Origin: Symbiodinium natans
Lineage: Eukaryota; Sar; Dinophyceae; Suessiales; Symbiodiniaceae
Direction: 5' to 3'
Assembly (NCBI GenBank): GCA_905221605.1
Contig: CAJNDS010002429.1
Coordinates: 368,707-432,706, forward strand
Length of the DNA stretch: 64,000 nucleotides
Of the stretch, positions 54,479 through 64,000 are shown one piece after another. A model generated the notes under the pieces. The model did no database searches, had not been told where the DNA came from, and worked only from the letters and a program-made list of their open reading frames with translations. Position numbers and translations under genes: made by a program. The stretch's first letter is position 1, and every line of letters begins with the position of its first letter.

Positions 54479-57144
54479 ATGCTTTGCTTTCGAAGTCTCC
54501 CGCTCTACCTTGCCTGCTGCCCAAATCAAGATGTACTGAGTCCAGAGCGCGCTGGATGCCCGGACGAATACCTGAATGCTGAACATGCTGACTGCTGTTC
54601 TCGGGAAGACTTCCTGGCCCTTGTGGCAGCCTTGCCCTCGAGCAGCCACTACGAGGCACAGGATCTGCTGTGGGCTTTCCTTCGTGACATAGATTGTTCA
54701 AGCTTGGAGGCATGGAAGCTATTCTCGGCAGGCTTCGCCCGCCACTCGAACTGGGAGGCGTCCCAGTTCCTCCTTAGCAACAGGTACCCAGATGCTGGAG
54801 ATCAAGATCAGGTGCTGGAGGCAGCAGTGGCTCTCAGTCGCGCCCTCGCCAAAAGCATGCTGCGGCTGGAGGGTTTTCAGCAGTTTTGCCTTTGGCAGAG
54901 GGCAACGCGGAGTGGAAGGCAAGTGGTGGATGTCCTACCTGAGGAATGTGAGCATGACTTGCTGCCCTTGTACAAGGAGACGGTGGCAAACCATGATCTG
55001 GTTGCCTACAGCCTCCTTTCAGAACTGGTGGATAAGAGACTTGATTTCAAGCCTCCTCCATTGCAACCGTCGTCAGTAGTGGTCACGCTCCAGGTGGTTT
55101 GTACAGGAAAGTGGGCACGCAAGGGCATTGCGACACTGCTGAGTCTGCTGCGCCGAAGGTCCACCATGCTTAGGATTTTCGTGTTGGGTGATGCGGAGGG
55201 CTGGGAAAATTTACAGGCGACTATCCCGGAAGTTCTACAGCTGCAACATGTGGATATGACAGGCGTCAGCTTCGAGCATGTCGACCATGAGAAGATGTCG
55301 CAGTTTCAAACCTACATGTCCCTTGCCGAGAAAGCTAGCTCTCACCCACACAAAACCCTTATTTCATGTGACTCGTCGTAGTACCCCTTCTCTAGTACCC
55401 CTTCTCGGGCATCTCAGGAAGAAATATCCACAAGACTGTTTCTTCGACAGCTCCATCGAGAGGGCGATGCTTGCACGAATCCTCTGCCACATGCTGCAGC
55501 TGGCCTGGCACAGTGGGCGTTGCGAACTGATACTGGTACGTAGGTTGTTTTTTTCTGTACTCAACAACGACTGTCCATTTTGCATTGTCGTCCCAACAGT
55601 GCGGCACGAAATTGGCCGATGCAGTTTTGGGTGGCAGAAACTTTCAAAAAGGACATTCGCTCGTTACAGCCAGCAGGGAGGCAAAGTGGCCTTGCAGTAA
55701 GACTCGAGTCAGACATTCACGAAAGACATTCACGAACCTGCAATAGGTCCCCAGAACTGAAGATGCTAAAATCATTGGCCAAATGCCGGCACCGAGCTTC
55801 GGTGACTTGCCGTCAAGAAGGCTCTTGCTGCCACATAGCCACACACACACACATGTCAAACCGGGGGTGCAGTATCTAGAGCTGCTCCCGACCACAAAGG
55901 CCGCATCCCTAGCAAAAATGTTTTGATAGACTTGGGTAGACTTACCGTACAAGCAATGGCCTTGCGCTGCTGGAATGCACATCGAAGGCACAAACAGCCA
56001 AGAAACGCAAGAGGCGGCTGAAGAGCTTCAGCTTTGGCCTCCTCCCAAAAAACCCTGGCTCTGCTTGTACATTGCGTGGTCGGTTTCTTTACCACTTGTG
56101 TTACCTTGCCTGTGTTATGTTGTTTTGCCCCCTTGCGTTTACGGGTTTGACCACAGCTCCTGCTTTTTCCTGTTGTGTTTACCTACCCCTCTTCATGAAC
56201 TCTGGCACGGTGTTGAAACACTTGTTTCGCAATGCTTTCCAATATCTCACATGCCTGGCTCCGCGACAAAGGCTCCCAGAAGATGTGGACCAAGTCATCT
56301 CCATAGATCTCGGAGACATCCTCATTCTAGACGATATCCGTGGTTTGTGGGAAATTGGTTCGAACATGGGCGAGCACTTCCTGGCCGCTGCCTACGCAGC
56401 TCCGCTCCAACATGTGAATGCCGGGACCGTGGTGTATAACCTGAAGTGGATGCGAGACCACAACTTCACGGACCTGACCCTATTGGCTGCACGCCATGGC
56501 TTGATGAGAAGCGCCGATGGCCAGTGCTTACGGGATCAAGGCATCCTCAATGTATTGAACGAGGATGAGTTTCTAGCAGGCGTTGGCTATTCTGATAAGG
56601 CCATCCTGCGATTTCTGCCTTGTCGATGGTCACTCTTTCCCAGTCTCGACTGGCATCCAGCTTGGGAGAAGCCGGAGCTATGGCCAGATGCAATGGTTCT
56701 GAGGCGTCGCTACCCCGGGATCGTGTCTAGCAACCAGGTTGAGCACTACTGCCCAGATGTCGTAGACTTGCTATCAGCTTTTGCATTCGTGCCGCTCACC
56801 GGCTCCAGGCAAGCAAGGGTCAGGGAGTATGCTGCCTTGGGTGCAGAACCTCCGGCCAGATACTGTTTTTCCCAACGCCTTGGTGATCCGTGCTGTGCAT
56901 GCGGAGAGGCGGCTGCGCTCGTGCACATAGCCGGAGATCTCAAGCGCTGGCCGGCAATGCAGGAGCTGCTGCGGGCCCACTGGCCCAGTTCCGATTGGCT
57001 CGGAACTTTCGGTGCTTCGCAGCTTCTTGGCGAGACCACCGAGACCTCCAAGTGGTGGGGCGGCGAGTTGCGCAGCTTGGAGCTCAGGGAGAAGAGCCAG
57101 GAGCACCTGTATCTCCTTGCCAGGCCGCTCGGCCGCTCGCACTA
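54479..57144 (+). CDS. GT8-like glycosyltransferase (xylosyltransferase-type), multi-exon
   Basis: First exon from ATG 54479 to about 55370. A short hydrophobic start (MLCFRSLPLYLACCPNQ) could be a signal anchor. About 170 residues of helical sequence follow, then VVVTLQVVCTGKWARKGIAT and LLSLLRRRSTMLRIFVLGDA, the Rossmann-like opening of GT8 enzymes. A middle exon lies near 55400-55540 (LGHLRKKYPQDCFFDSSIER). The long last exon from about 56262 reads LPEDVDQVISIDLGDILILD, DDIRGLWEIGSNMG and NAGTVVYNLKWMRDHN, corresponding to the metal-binding strand and the acceptor-site NxG segment. It ends at TAG 57142. DLGD replaces the usual DxD. Such enzymes work in the Golgi or ER on glycoproteins. The acceptor is unknown. 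Confidence 0.75.
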
Positions 57145-57319
57145 GTCAAGGACCCCCCTAAGGAGGGGCATATCCGGGAAAGAACATGGTAATTTTCAGC
57201 TTTGTCCTCAAGCTTTTCCGCCAGGCAAAGAGGCTTGAACTACGTCATGCAGCGTGGATCGGCATGGTGCCATACATTTGCCACGAAGCTCGTGCAGGGC
57301 TTGCCCAGATATCATGAAA

Positions 57320-57699
57320 CAAGACTCGGTGAGCTGTCTCCTCCGTTGGTGCTCAGAATCGACACGACGTCTACCAGGTTTCAGCTGCGCTTCGTAGCAC
57401 CTGGGTTGTCCATGGAGTTTGCAGTCCATCTGGCATCTGAGGCAGTTGTAAAGCTGCGATGGCAAGATGCTAATGGTACGAAGGCAGTCGTTGAAAGCTT
57501 GGGTTCCGAGACTTGCAAGAAGCATGTAGAATGGATACCGACACGTTGGAGCTTTACACGGCGCACCGTTGAGATTGATGTGTGTGGCGACAGTACGAAG
57601 TACATACAAAACGAGGTGCCCATAGTCGAAGCAACTACTCCTTTCACTCTCCTGGTCGGGTCAGAGGCCGAAGCTTTTTGGTCGGTGTGCTTGGACTGA
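57320..57699 (+). CDS. Beta-sandwich-like exon downstream of the GT8 gene
   Basis: Reads RLGELSPPLVLRIDTTSTRF, MEFAVHLASEAVVKLRWQDA, RWSFTRRTVEIDVCGDSTKY and FTLLVGSEAEAFWSVCLD, ending at TGA 57697. Alternating hydrophobic strands suggest a lectin-like or farnesoic-acid-methyltransferase-like sandwich, but no signature residue settles the family. It could be a C-terminal module of the GT8 gene if the TAG at 57142 is spliced out, or a separate small gene. Confidence 0.45.
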
Positions 57700-58680
57700 G
57701 CACCGAAGTGCAGCCGCTGGGAAAAATTCCGGACTGATGCAAGCACCTGACGAAGCAAAGCGAGTGGGAGCAAGTGGGGACGACAGATTGAGCCGCAAAG
57801 GCTGGCAGGCCCTCTTGAGGGTGCAGTGTTCTTTGGGGCGGCGCAGAGTCCAAGTAGACCAGCGCTCGAAATCGCCGACTTGCTCAAGTTTGCTTATTTA
57901 GGCGACGATCCACCACCAACGGCAACAAGATGCAAAGATCCTGTTGGAATTACGCCTGCGCTGAGGCCAGCCACGTTCTGCTGCTGTGTGTGGTCGATTT
58001 TTCTTTTTGGTCCTTCTTGCATACACCCCACATCAAGCTAGGAGTAGTGAGCCGCTGTGCGACAGATTGCAGTCGAGACCGGCAGCCATGTGTCCGTGCA
58101 TGCTGGCGGAGCTTGGTCTCTGGATGAGCGACGAGAAATCCCAGATGCCGTAGACTCACCTCGCTTAAGAAGTCCACACATGTTCCCCCAAGTTCAGCAT
58201 CCTCGCACATGCTTTTCAGGCCAACGGGAATGCAAGCACGGGAAAAGGGAAGCACCGAATCCTTCGGAAGAGTCAATCGTGGAGGCAAGCGCTGAGGAGG
58301 TGGGCCACCAGGCCTCCCAAGAGTCTTGAGAAGGTACCCCTTGCAGGATGCAGTTGTGGGTGTGGACCGACACCGATGGTTGCGCATCCGGGCGGAGGCT
58401 CCGAGATTCAGGGTTCATTCCCACATGCGCGTGCTTTGTCACACATTCAGTACACATTCAAGATTCTTCAGTTTCGTTTCAAGATAGCCCAACTCATCTT
58501 CTGTCTAAGTGCCATGCTTCTATGCTTGTCCACACATGCACCGGGCATTGTGGCAGAGCCCTTACCCGTGGCCATCAGCAGCTCAAGCATCCTTCAGGAT
58601 GCCCTTTGCAAGATAGCATCCGGAAACCCTTCGGATCTCGATACTGAGCCTTCATATTCGCCCTGGTTGTGCATTCACCC
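57700..58680. other. Gap before the PPR gene
   Basis: One short protein-like segment at 57826-57915 (SRPALEIADLLKFAYLGDD) may be an exon of unknown affiliation. Otherwise no domain, repeat or RNA gene was seen. Confidence 0.4.
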
Positions 58681-60275
58681 ATGGGCAAGTCCGATAGTGA
58701 GATGCTTTCACGAAGCGCCAACACCGCCAAACCTACCTTCTTTCACTTGGCTGTCCTGCTTGGACTTGTCTTGGCCGTGTTCCTAGCTGACTACGTTCTC
58801 TTTGCGGGCAACAGTCCTGCGCATCCTGTTCCAAGTGTGAGGGGTGCGAGGGCACTTTTCGGAAGTGCGGACTGGGTCGCGGGCGGTCTATTGCTGGCCG
58901 GCGGTTGCCACGCGGTCTACTTGAGGTCCAGGAAGATCAACTCCAGCAGCAAAAAGAGCCCAAAGAGTCAAGATCGACCAGAAAGGCCTGAAGCAGAGCG
59001 TGTGCTTGGCAGCCCCGCCAAACTGCACAAGTCCGCTCAGCAAACGTTGAACTATCAGCTCGGTCGCGCATCATGTGGGAAGGCCGTGGTGCTGGAAAAG
59101 CTTGTGCTTGATTTTGAAGCAGCCCATGGCCCGTCCGATACGCTCAGCTACAACCTCGTCATCCGGGCCTTTGCCAAGGAAGGGCAGTACAAGGCAGCAG
59201 GACGCTGGCTGACGCACATGGAAAAGCAGGACATCAAGTCGACAGTGTGCAGTTACAATACTGTGCTGGACGCTTGCGCAAAAGCAGGTAAGGCTAAGGA
59301 AAGCGAGTTTTGGTTGCAGCGCATGTTAGACCGGGGCCTGCAGCCTAATGTCATCAGCTTCGCGACAGTGATCCATGCCTTCGCACGAAGTGGAGATGAG
59401 CACTCGGCAAGTATTTGGCAAAAGAAAATGGTGGCAAGGGGCATTGAACCCGACAGCATCAGCTACAATTCACTGATCCATGCCTGCTCCGTGAAGGGCC
59501 AAGTTGAGAAAGCCGAGCATTGGCTCAAAGAGATGCGAGAAAAAGGCCTTGAAGCCACGGTGACCACCTATGCAAGCCTCATCGACGCCGCAGCAAAGGC
59601 AGGTGACCTCAACAAGGCCGAGACATGGATGAATGAGATGCTTTCACTCGGCATCCAGCCGAACGTTGTCTCCTTTGGAGCCGTGATTAACGCATGTGCA
59701 AAGGCGTGTAACCTGCAGCGGGCCGAGCACTGGCATGCTCGCATGCTAGAGTTGGGAATCCGGCCGAACTTGCGAAGCTACAGCGCAGTAATCAATGCTT
59801 GCGCAAAGGCAGGCAAAGCGGACCAAGCAGAAGAATGGCTGGTGAAGCTAGAGGATGCAGGCCTTGAGAGCGACGCTGTCGTCTACAGCAGCGTGATTGA
59901 CGCCTGCGGAAAAGCAGGTGATTGTGAGAGGGCCATGGCAGTGTTCAAGCGAATGCAAGCCAGAGCGATCACACCTCATGTTGTCACGTACTCAGCCTTG
60001 GCCAGGCCCTTTGCATACAGAGGCAACTGGCATCAGGTGGAAGCGTTAGGGCTAGTGGCTGCCGCCCAAACGACTATTTCATCTATGCTCAGTTGTTGGC
60101 ATACGCGACAGCCCGGCCAAAAGAGCCCGACAGGGCAGAGAGCCTCTTCCGTGAGGCCGTGCGGGATGGCCTTTTCAACCATTCCATCAATCAGCACGTC
60201 CAATCTGGTCTCTCGAGAGCACTTGGCCGCAAGCGAGCCTCGGAGCTCATGCAGGAGCTTGGTGTTGCCGTTTAA
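58681..60275 (+). CDS. Pentatricopeptide-repeat (PPR) protein with an N-terminal membrane segment and a probable frameshift
   Basis: From ATG 58681: a hydrophobic segment at residues about 20-45 (HLAVLLGLVLAVFLADYVLF), a basic linker, then tandem 35-residue P-type PPR motifs from about residue 150. Eight are intact (for example SYNTVLDACAKAGKAKESEF, SYNSLIHACSVKGQVEKAEH). A ninth breaks off after YRGNWHQVEA near 60043. The continuation GCRPNDYFIYAQLLAYATAR and SLFREAVRDGLFNHSINQHV lies in another frame and ends at TAA 60273, while the original frame runs on as unprotein-like sequence to 60342. PPR proteins bind organellar RNA; the hydrophobic N-terminus may be part of a plastid or mitochondrial targeting signal. 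The break could be an indel, a sequencing error or a very short intron. Confidence 0.9.
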
Positions 60276-60617
60276 ACACTTATGGGGACTTGGAAACTTT
60301 CTGCGGAGCCAAAAAAGGAGCACAGCAGCGCACTGCAATTGAGGATGTCCGAGATGATCTCTTTGTGAAGGCACGCAAGAGAGGCTCCATCTCCGCATCC
60401 CGAGCACTGGCACTGCAACGCACGAGCAAGCGCGAGAGACACGCAGCACTATGCAGCTAAACAGCATAGGGCAGACAGAGTGCACAGAGGCTGCAAGCGA
60501 GCAATATCATGAACGTAGCAAGCAACCATGGAAGGTGTCCACCAGTTGGCATGGAGGCTCTAACAACATTGGAACGACCATTCCCGTTGAAGTTGATACC
60601 TCAGCCTCTTTGCAGCC

Positions 60618-62238
60618 ATGGGTCTGATGAAGATCCTCAGGACCGTTTGCCTAGAGCCATTGCGTGCCTGTGCCAGTGGCTTGCCTGTCTGGAATGTGTA
60701 GTGCAATCCTACACTGTGAGGAAGATGAAGCAAGAAGAGAAGGTCCTCCAGTTTTTTGCACGACGAGCTCTTACCCTTGCCCTCATGTGGTGCATGCAGT
60801 CGGCATATCAAGGAGGTTCGCCTTCTCATGCTTGGCCTCGACAATGCAGGCAAAAATCCGGGGTTCACTTCGCAGGTTCTTGCTGCAATCTGTCGAGCAG
60901 TGTGCTCGTATGCGAGAGGCAAAACCACCATTCTGAAGAAGCCACGGCCTTGAATCAGCATCTCAAGTTCTGAGGCAACACGTTGCAAGTCTACTCCTGG
61001 CGCGCGCTCCCAATCCAAGGGGCTGTGCTTTTGTGAAAATCGCGTCATCAGGTTCAATGGTGAACCAGTGGATACAATCTCACCAACTCTGGGCTTCAAC
61101 ATCAAGACGCTCGAGCGCCTTGGTCTTGCCTAGCGGCCTAGCGAATCAAGAGTGAACCAAGCGCGCGAGTTCCTTGGGAGGGGTTCCTTCATGGGGTCAG
61201 CGGGACAAGGCGTTTCTTTCGAAACCTCAGGTACGAGGGCTACAAGCTCAATATTTGGGACATTGGGGGACAGAAAACGATTCGCAGCTACTGGAGGAAG
61301 CTCCTTCAATCCTTGTCACATTGTGCCACCCTGCTAGCGTGAACAGACCACGCCTGCAGGAACTACTTTGAGGCCACCGATGGTCTCGTTTGGGTATCGG
61401 GCTCAGTGCCTGCCCGGCATTTCAAGAACTCCCAAGGGTTGGGCTGGGCTCTTGAGACTGAACGGCGGCGATGGCCCAGGCAATCATTAGGAAAGGCAAG
61501 TCTGATCAAGTATGTGTAGGTCGGTTTCCCTGAGGTCGTTGATTCTGCGGATCGACAGCGCTTGGAGGAGCTTGGCCTCTGCCGTTATCAGATTCAAGAT
61601 TTGCTCCACAGTTGCCCCCACGTGTCGCGCAGGACTGCAAACAGGAGCTGGCCCCAGCCTGAGTGAGTGAAGAGCATGCGCGCAGGCGGAGCGCAAAAAT
61701 GGCCTGCAGAGAAGTGGCAAAAATCGCTTCCAAACCTCCAGGACCGACTTCTTCAGGAAGAGCGCTTAGCAGGACGCATCGCTGTGAAAGCCTCGGCATG
61801 CTTGACCGCGACGCTATGCCTGCAGGCGCAACCTTGCTGATCTTTGCGAACAAGCAAGATCTACCTGGAGCTCTGTGAGCAACCTAGTGACAAAGAACGA
61901 AATGTGTCGTGATCGCACGGTTTGCTATTTCAAGGACAGCTCCAGAGATTCGAGATTTCCTCCAGCTTGAAGAGATCAAGCGACGGCACTGGTGAGCCGA
62001 TGCAGTGTGTCTCCATCCTTTTCTGCTGTCCTCCTGCGATCTCCCTGTGATGCCCTGTGCAATCGGTGGCTCGGAAGGTGCATTCTGGCCTGCTCTGCAT
62101 ACACTGGCGAGGCTTCGGCGGGTATTGCACCAGAATGCAACAGTGCGATGATGATAATCTCTCCCTGCGCAGGGGCTCTTGGAAGGAGTGAGATGGCTGG
62201 TTTCTGATATTTCATCACGAGTGTTCTTCCTAGACTGA
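60618..62238 (+). CDS. ARL2: ARL2, ARF-like small GTPase, in about 13 mini-exons
   Basis: ARL2 regulates tubulin folding with cofactor D and release of prenylated cargo. Exons: 60618-60640 (MGLMKILR), 60721-60742 (KMKQEEK), 60813-60849 ([12 protein letters not shown]), 60919-60940 (GKTTILKK, P-loop), 61052-about 61120 ([20 protein letters not shown], with switch-I Thr), 61231-61296 ([20 protein letters not shown], with the DxGGQ switch II), 61360-61393, 61535-about 61570 ([11 protein letters not shown]), about 61710-61772 ([20 protein letters not shown]), 61826-61874 ([16 protein letters not shown], with NKQD), 61935-61991 ([17 protein letters not shown]), 62078-62111 ([11 protein letters not shown]) and 62173-62238 ([21 protein letters not shown]). 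Introns begin GT (60743, 61394, 61992), GC (60850, 60941, 62112) or GA (61297, 61773). All G-box motifs are present and the length matches the family. Confidence 0.93.
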
Positions 62239-63280
62239 TGGCTCAATGTGCTGGAGCCACCAGTCGCAAGCTAACGCTTCAGCGGCGCATTCCAGCAATG
62301 ATCTGGGACACCGCCGGTTGTAATCACCACAGCCAGAATACCGCACCACCCCCTCCACGCGGAACTAGACAAGCACCATGACAGGCTGAGAGGCAACAAA
62401 TAGCGAAAGAGTCGTTAAATGAGGGATGAATGTGGAGCCCTTTTGCCCAGCCTTGCATTGAACCGGGAAAAATTTTCGATATCCCTCTTCCCTCGTTTCC
62501 GATTTACGTTTCTTATTTCATATTCGTCAAGATAATTCGACCGAGTAGGGAAAGTTACCAATTTAATGATCAAACAATAATACATGATGATATCCAGAAT
62601 TCTTAATCGACATAAGCGATTTCTACGCCCAAAAATATCCCCATAAAAGGCTACGGGCTCGACCCCTATTTTCGCTCTGCGGCCGCCCTGTCGGATGCCC
62701 CGCCTCCTCTTCCGGTCCATTTGGCTGCTTGTGAGGGCCTTGCAGGGGGATCCTGAAAATTCCGGGAGTTTTAACGCTTTTTGTCTAAAAATCCGGGGAA
62801 TTTTTGGGAATCACCCGGATCTGAAAATTCCCGGAATTTTCGGAATTGTCCGGATTGAGGTTCAGGCTTTCCGGGTTGGATTTAAGGTTCCAGCGCAACA
62901 GGGATGACGTGGGTGCCCCTTCACCTTCAAGGAAATCTTCAAGGAAATCTCTTGGTCCAGAGTAGTTCCGATGACGGTCGCCGCCCGCCAGCTGTTCAAG
63001 GGGGTTCGGCCTCACGATCACATATCAGCAGCAGCTCTCGAAAAATCCTAGGAATTCAAAATTCCGGGAATTTTTCGGGATCCCCCGGGTTCAGGGTTTT
63101 ACCGGTGTAGGGTTTTGGGGTTTAATAGAAATTGTGTAGGGTTTGTGTCCGGAGTTTTGTCGTGTTTTGGGGGGTTTTGTTTTTTGCTTTTGCTGTAATG
63201 GTTTGGGTTCTGTCGGGTGTGGTGGGGGGTGGGTGGTTTTGGGGTGCTGAGGGGTTGGGGCTGAAAGGCTGGGGTTTTGG
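62239..63280. other. Stretch of different composition, no gene recognised
   Basis: From about 62410 the sequence becomes AT-richer (ATGATCAAACAATAATACAT) than the rest of the window. Palindrome-like AATTCCGGGAATTTT variants follow at 62755-62850 and 63047-63080. A minus-strand frame at 62415-62720 has no recognisable domain. No ARL2 3' features were identified. Confidence 0.5.
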
Positions 63281-63290
63281 GGGGTTTTCC
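63171..63290. repeat. Left copy of a diverged direct repeat flanking the minisatellite
   Basis: GTTTTGTTTTTTGCTTTTGC, TGGTTTGGGTTCTGTCGGGT and GAGGGGTTGGGGCTG reappear with substitutions at about 63878-63980, on the other side of the GGT minisatellite. The right copy reads GTTTTTTGTTTTTGTTG, TTGGTTTGGGTTTTGTTGGG and GAGGGGTTGGGGTTG. Confidence 0.75.
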
Positions 63291-63815
63291 CGAATGCTCG
63301 TGGTGGTGGTCCCGTGGTGGTGGTCCGTGGTCCCGTGGTGGTTCGTCGTGGTGGTCCCACAGCGTGGTGGTGGTCCCGTGGTGGTGGTGCTCCTTTGGTA
63401 GTGGTGGTCTGTCGTGGTGGTGGCGGTGTCCGTGGTGGTGGTGGTGGTGGTCCCTGGTGGCCGTGGTGGTGGTCCCATGGTGGTGGCCAGGTGGCGGTGG
63501 TCCGCGGTGATGGTCTCCTGGTGGTGGTTCCGTGGTGGTGGCCCCGTGGCGGTGGTCCCGTGGTGGTGGTCCCGTGGTGGTGGTCCCGTGGTGGTGGTCC
63601 GCGGCGGTGGTCCGTGGTGGTTGGTCCGTGGTGGTGGTCCGTGGCGGGGGTTCGTGCGGGTGGTTGTGTTGGTGGTCGTGGTGGTGGTCTCGTGGTGGTG
63701 GTCTTGTGGTGGTGGTCTCGTGGTGGTGGTGGTGGTGGTCTCGTGGTGGTGGTCTCGTGGTGGTGGTCTCGTGGTGGTGGTCTCGTGGTGGTGGTCTCGT
63801 GGTGGTGGTCCGTGG
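63290..63815. repeat. GGT-rich minisatellite, unit near CGTGGTGGTGGTC
   Basis: About 35 degenerate copies of 12-15 bases built from (C)GTGGTGGTGGTCC or CGTGGTGGTGGTCT, with the CT variants dominating from about 63690 on. Both strands stay open across it, giving poly-Val/Gly or His/Thr-rich translations (RDHHHETTTT). These are treated as repeat artefacts, not genes. Confidence 0.95.
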
Positions 63816-64000
63816 TTTATAAAATGTCATATGTCATATTTTGCGATGAATATGATAATTTCTATATTCGGGATCGTAATTTGTTTTTTGTTTTTGTTGT
63901 ATTGGTTTGGGTTTTGTTGGGTCTGATGGGGGATGAGTGGTTTTGGAATTTGAGGGGTTGGGGTTGGAGGATTGAGGGGGCCGAGGGCTTGGATTTGGGG

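Noticed and set aside
60043-60342. C-terminal 100 residues of the unshifted PPR frame
   Set aside because: Sequence is Ser/Arg-rich without PPR pattern, while another frame continues the repeats to a proper stop.
63099-63830. 243-codon minus-strand frame rich in His and Thr
   Set aside because: Produced by the GGT minisatellite; all its variation follows repeat units, with no gene context.
63414-63926. Val/Gly/Trp-rich + strand frame
   Set aside because: Same minisatellite read on the other strand.
1-64000. CRISPR arrays, bacterial operons, rRNA genes
   Set aside because: None seen: repeats are tandem without unique spacers, and gene structure is intron-rich eukaryotic.

Overview
The window looks like nuclear DNA of a dinoflagellate (a Symbiodinium-type alga fits best). 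Every recognisable host gene is on the + strand. The genes are cut into very short exons. Where the protein family fixes the exon joins, several splice donors are GC or GA rather than GT, and acceptors are usually AG followed by G. The non-coding sequence is rich in degenerate TTTAGGG/AAACCCT motifs and short tandem repeats. No bacterial or organellar signature was seen.

Layout, left to right: (1) about 1-11148, a large ciliary protein built of ASH/MSP (HYDIN/CFAP-like) beta-sandwich segments; one of its introns carries an imperfect fold-back element (6636-7510) with telomere-like interior. (2) 11770-27277, a Pumilio (PUF) RNA-binding protein with all eight repeats traceable. Between its repeat 5 and repeat 6 exons sits a complete, very young Ty1/copia LTR retrotransposon (16610-26043) with identical 161-bp LTRs. 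(3) 28285-30170, Ser/Lys-rich exons, then a LOG-family phosphoribohydrolase-like gene (30345-32690). (4) 33986-35215, fragments of a gene with an RS-repeat exon. (5) 35766-41431, a PP2C-type protein phosphatase and candidate upstream exons. (6) 42218-43717, IBA57 (Fe-S cluster assembly). (7) 43857-46079, a long single-exon protein with a disordered N-terminus and an NYN/Regnase-like C-terminal domain. (8) 46613-53673, VPS16 (HOPS/CORVET tether). (9) 54479-57144, a GT8-like glycosyltransferase, followed by a beta-sandwich exon. (10) 58681-60275, a pentatricopeptide-repeat protein with a probable frameshift. (11) 60618-62238, ARL2 in about 13 mini-exons. (12) 62240-64000, sequence of different composition ending in a GGT-rich minisatellite.

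The most unusual item is the retrotransposon. Besides Gag, protease, integrase, reverse transcriptase and RNase H, its polyprotein carries about 1,000 extra residues between protease and integrase. That insert contains a segment resembling a degenerate SAM-methyltransferase-like domain, then a segment with the HxD...H...R signature of 2-oxoglutarate/Fe(II) oxygenases. A zinc-ribbon-like reading frame overlaps the polyprotein in another phase. Dinoflagellate DNA is known to contain 5-hydroxymethyluracil and 5-methylcytosine, so an element carrying base-modification-like domains is worth testing. The domain assignments are by eye and unverified.

The host genes are housekeeping or ciliary genes with no evident shared pathway; what they share is orientation, as in dinoflagellate unidirectional gene arrays.
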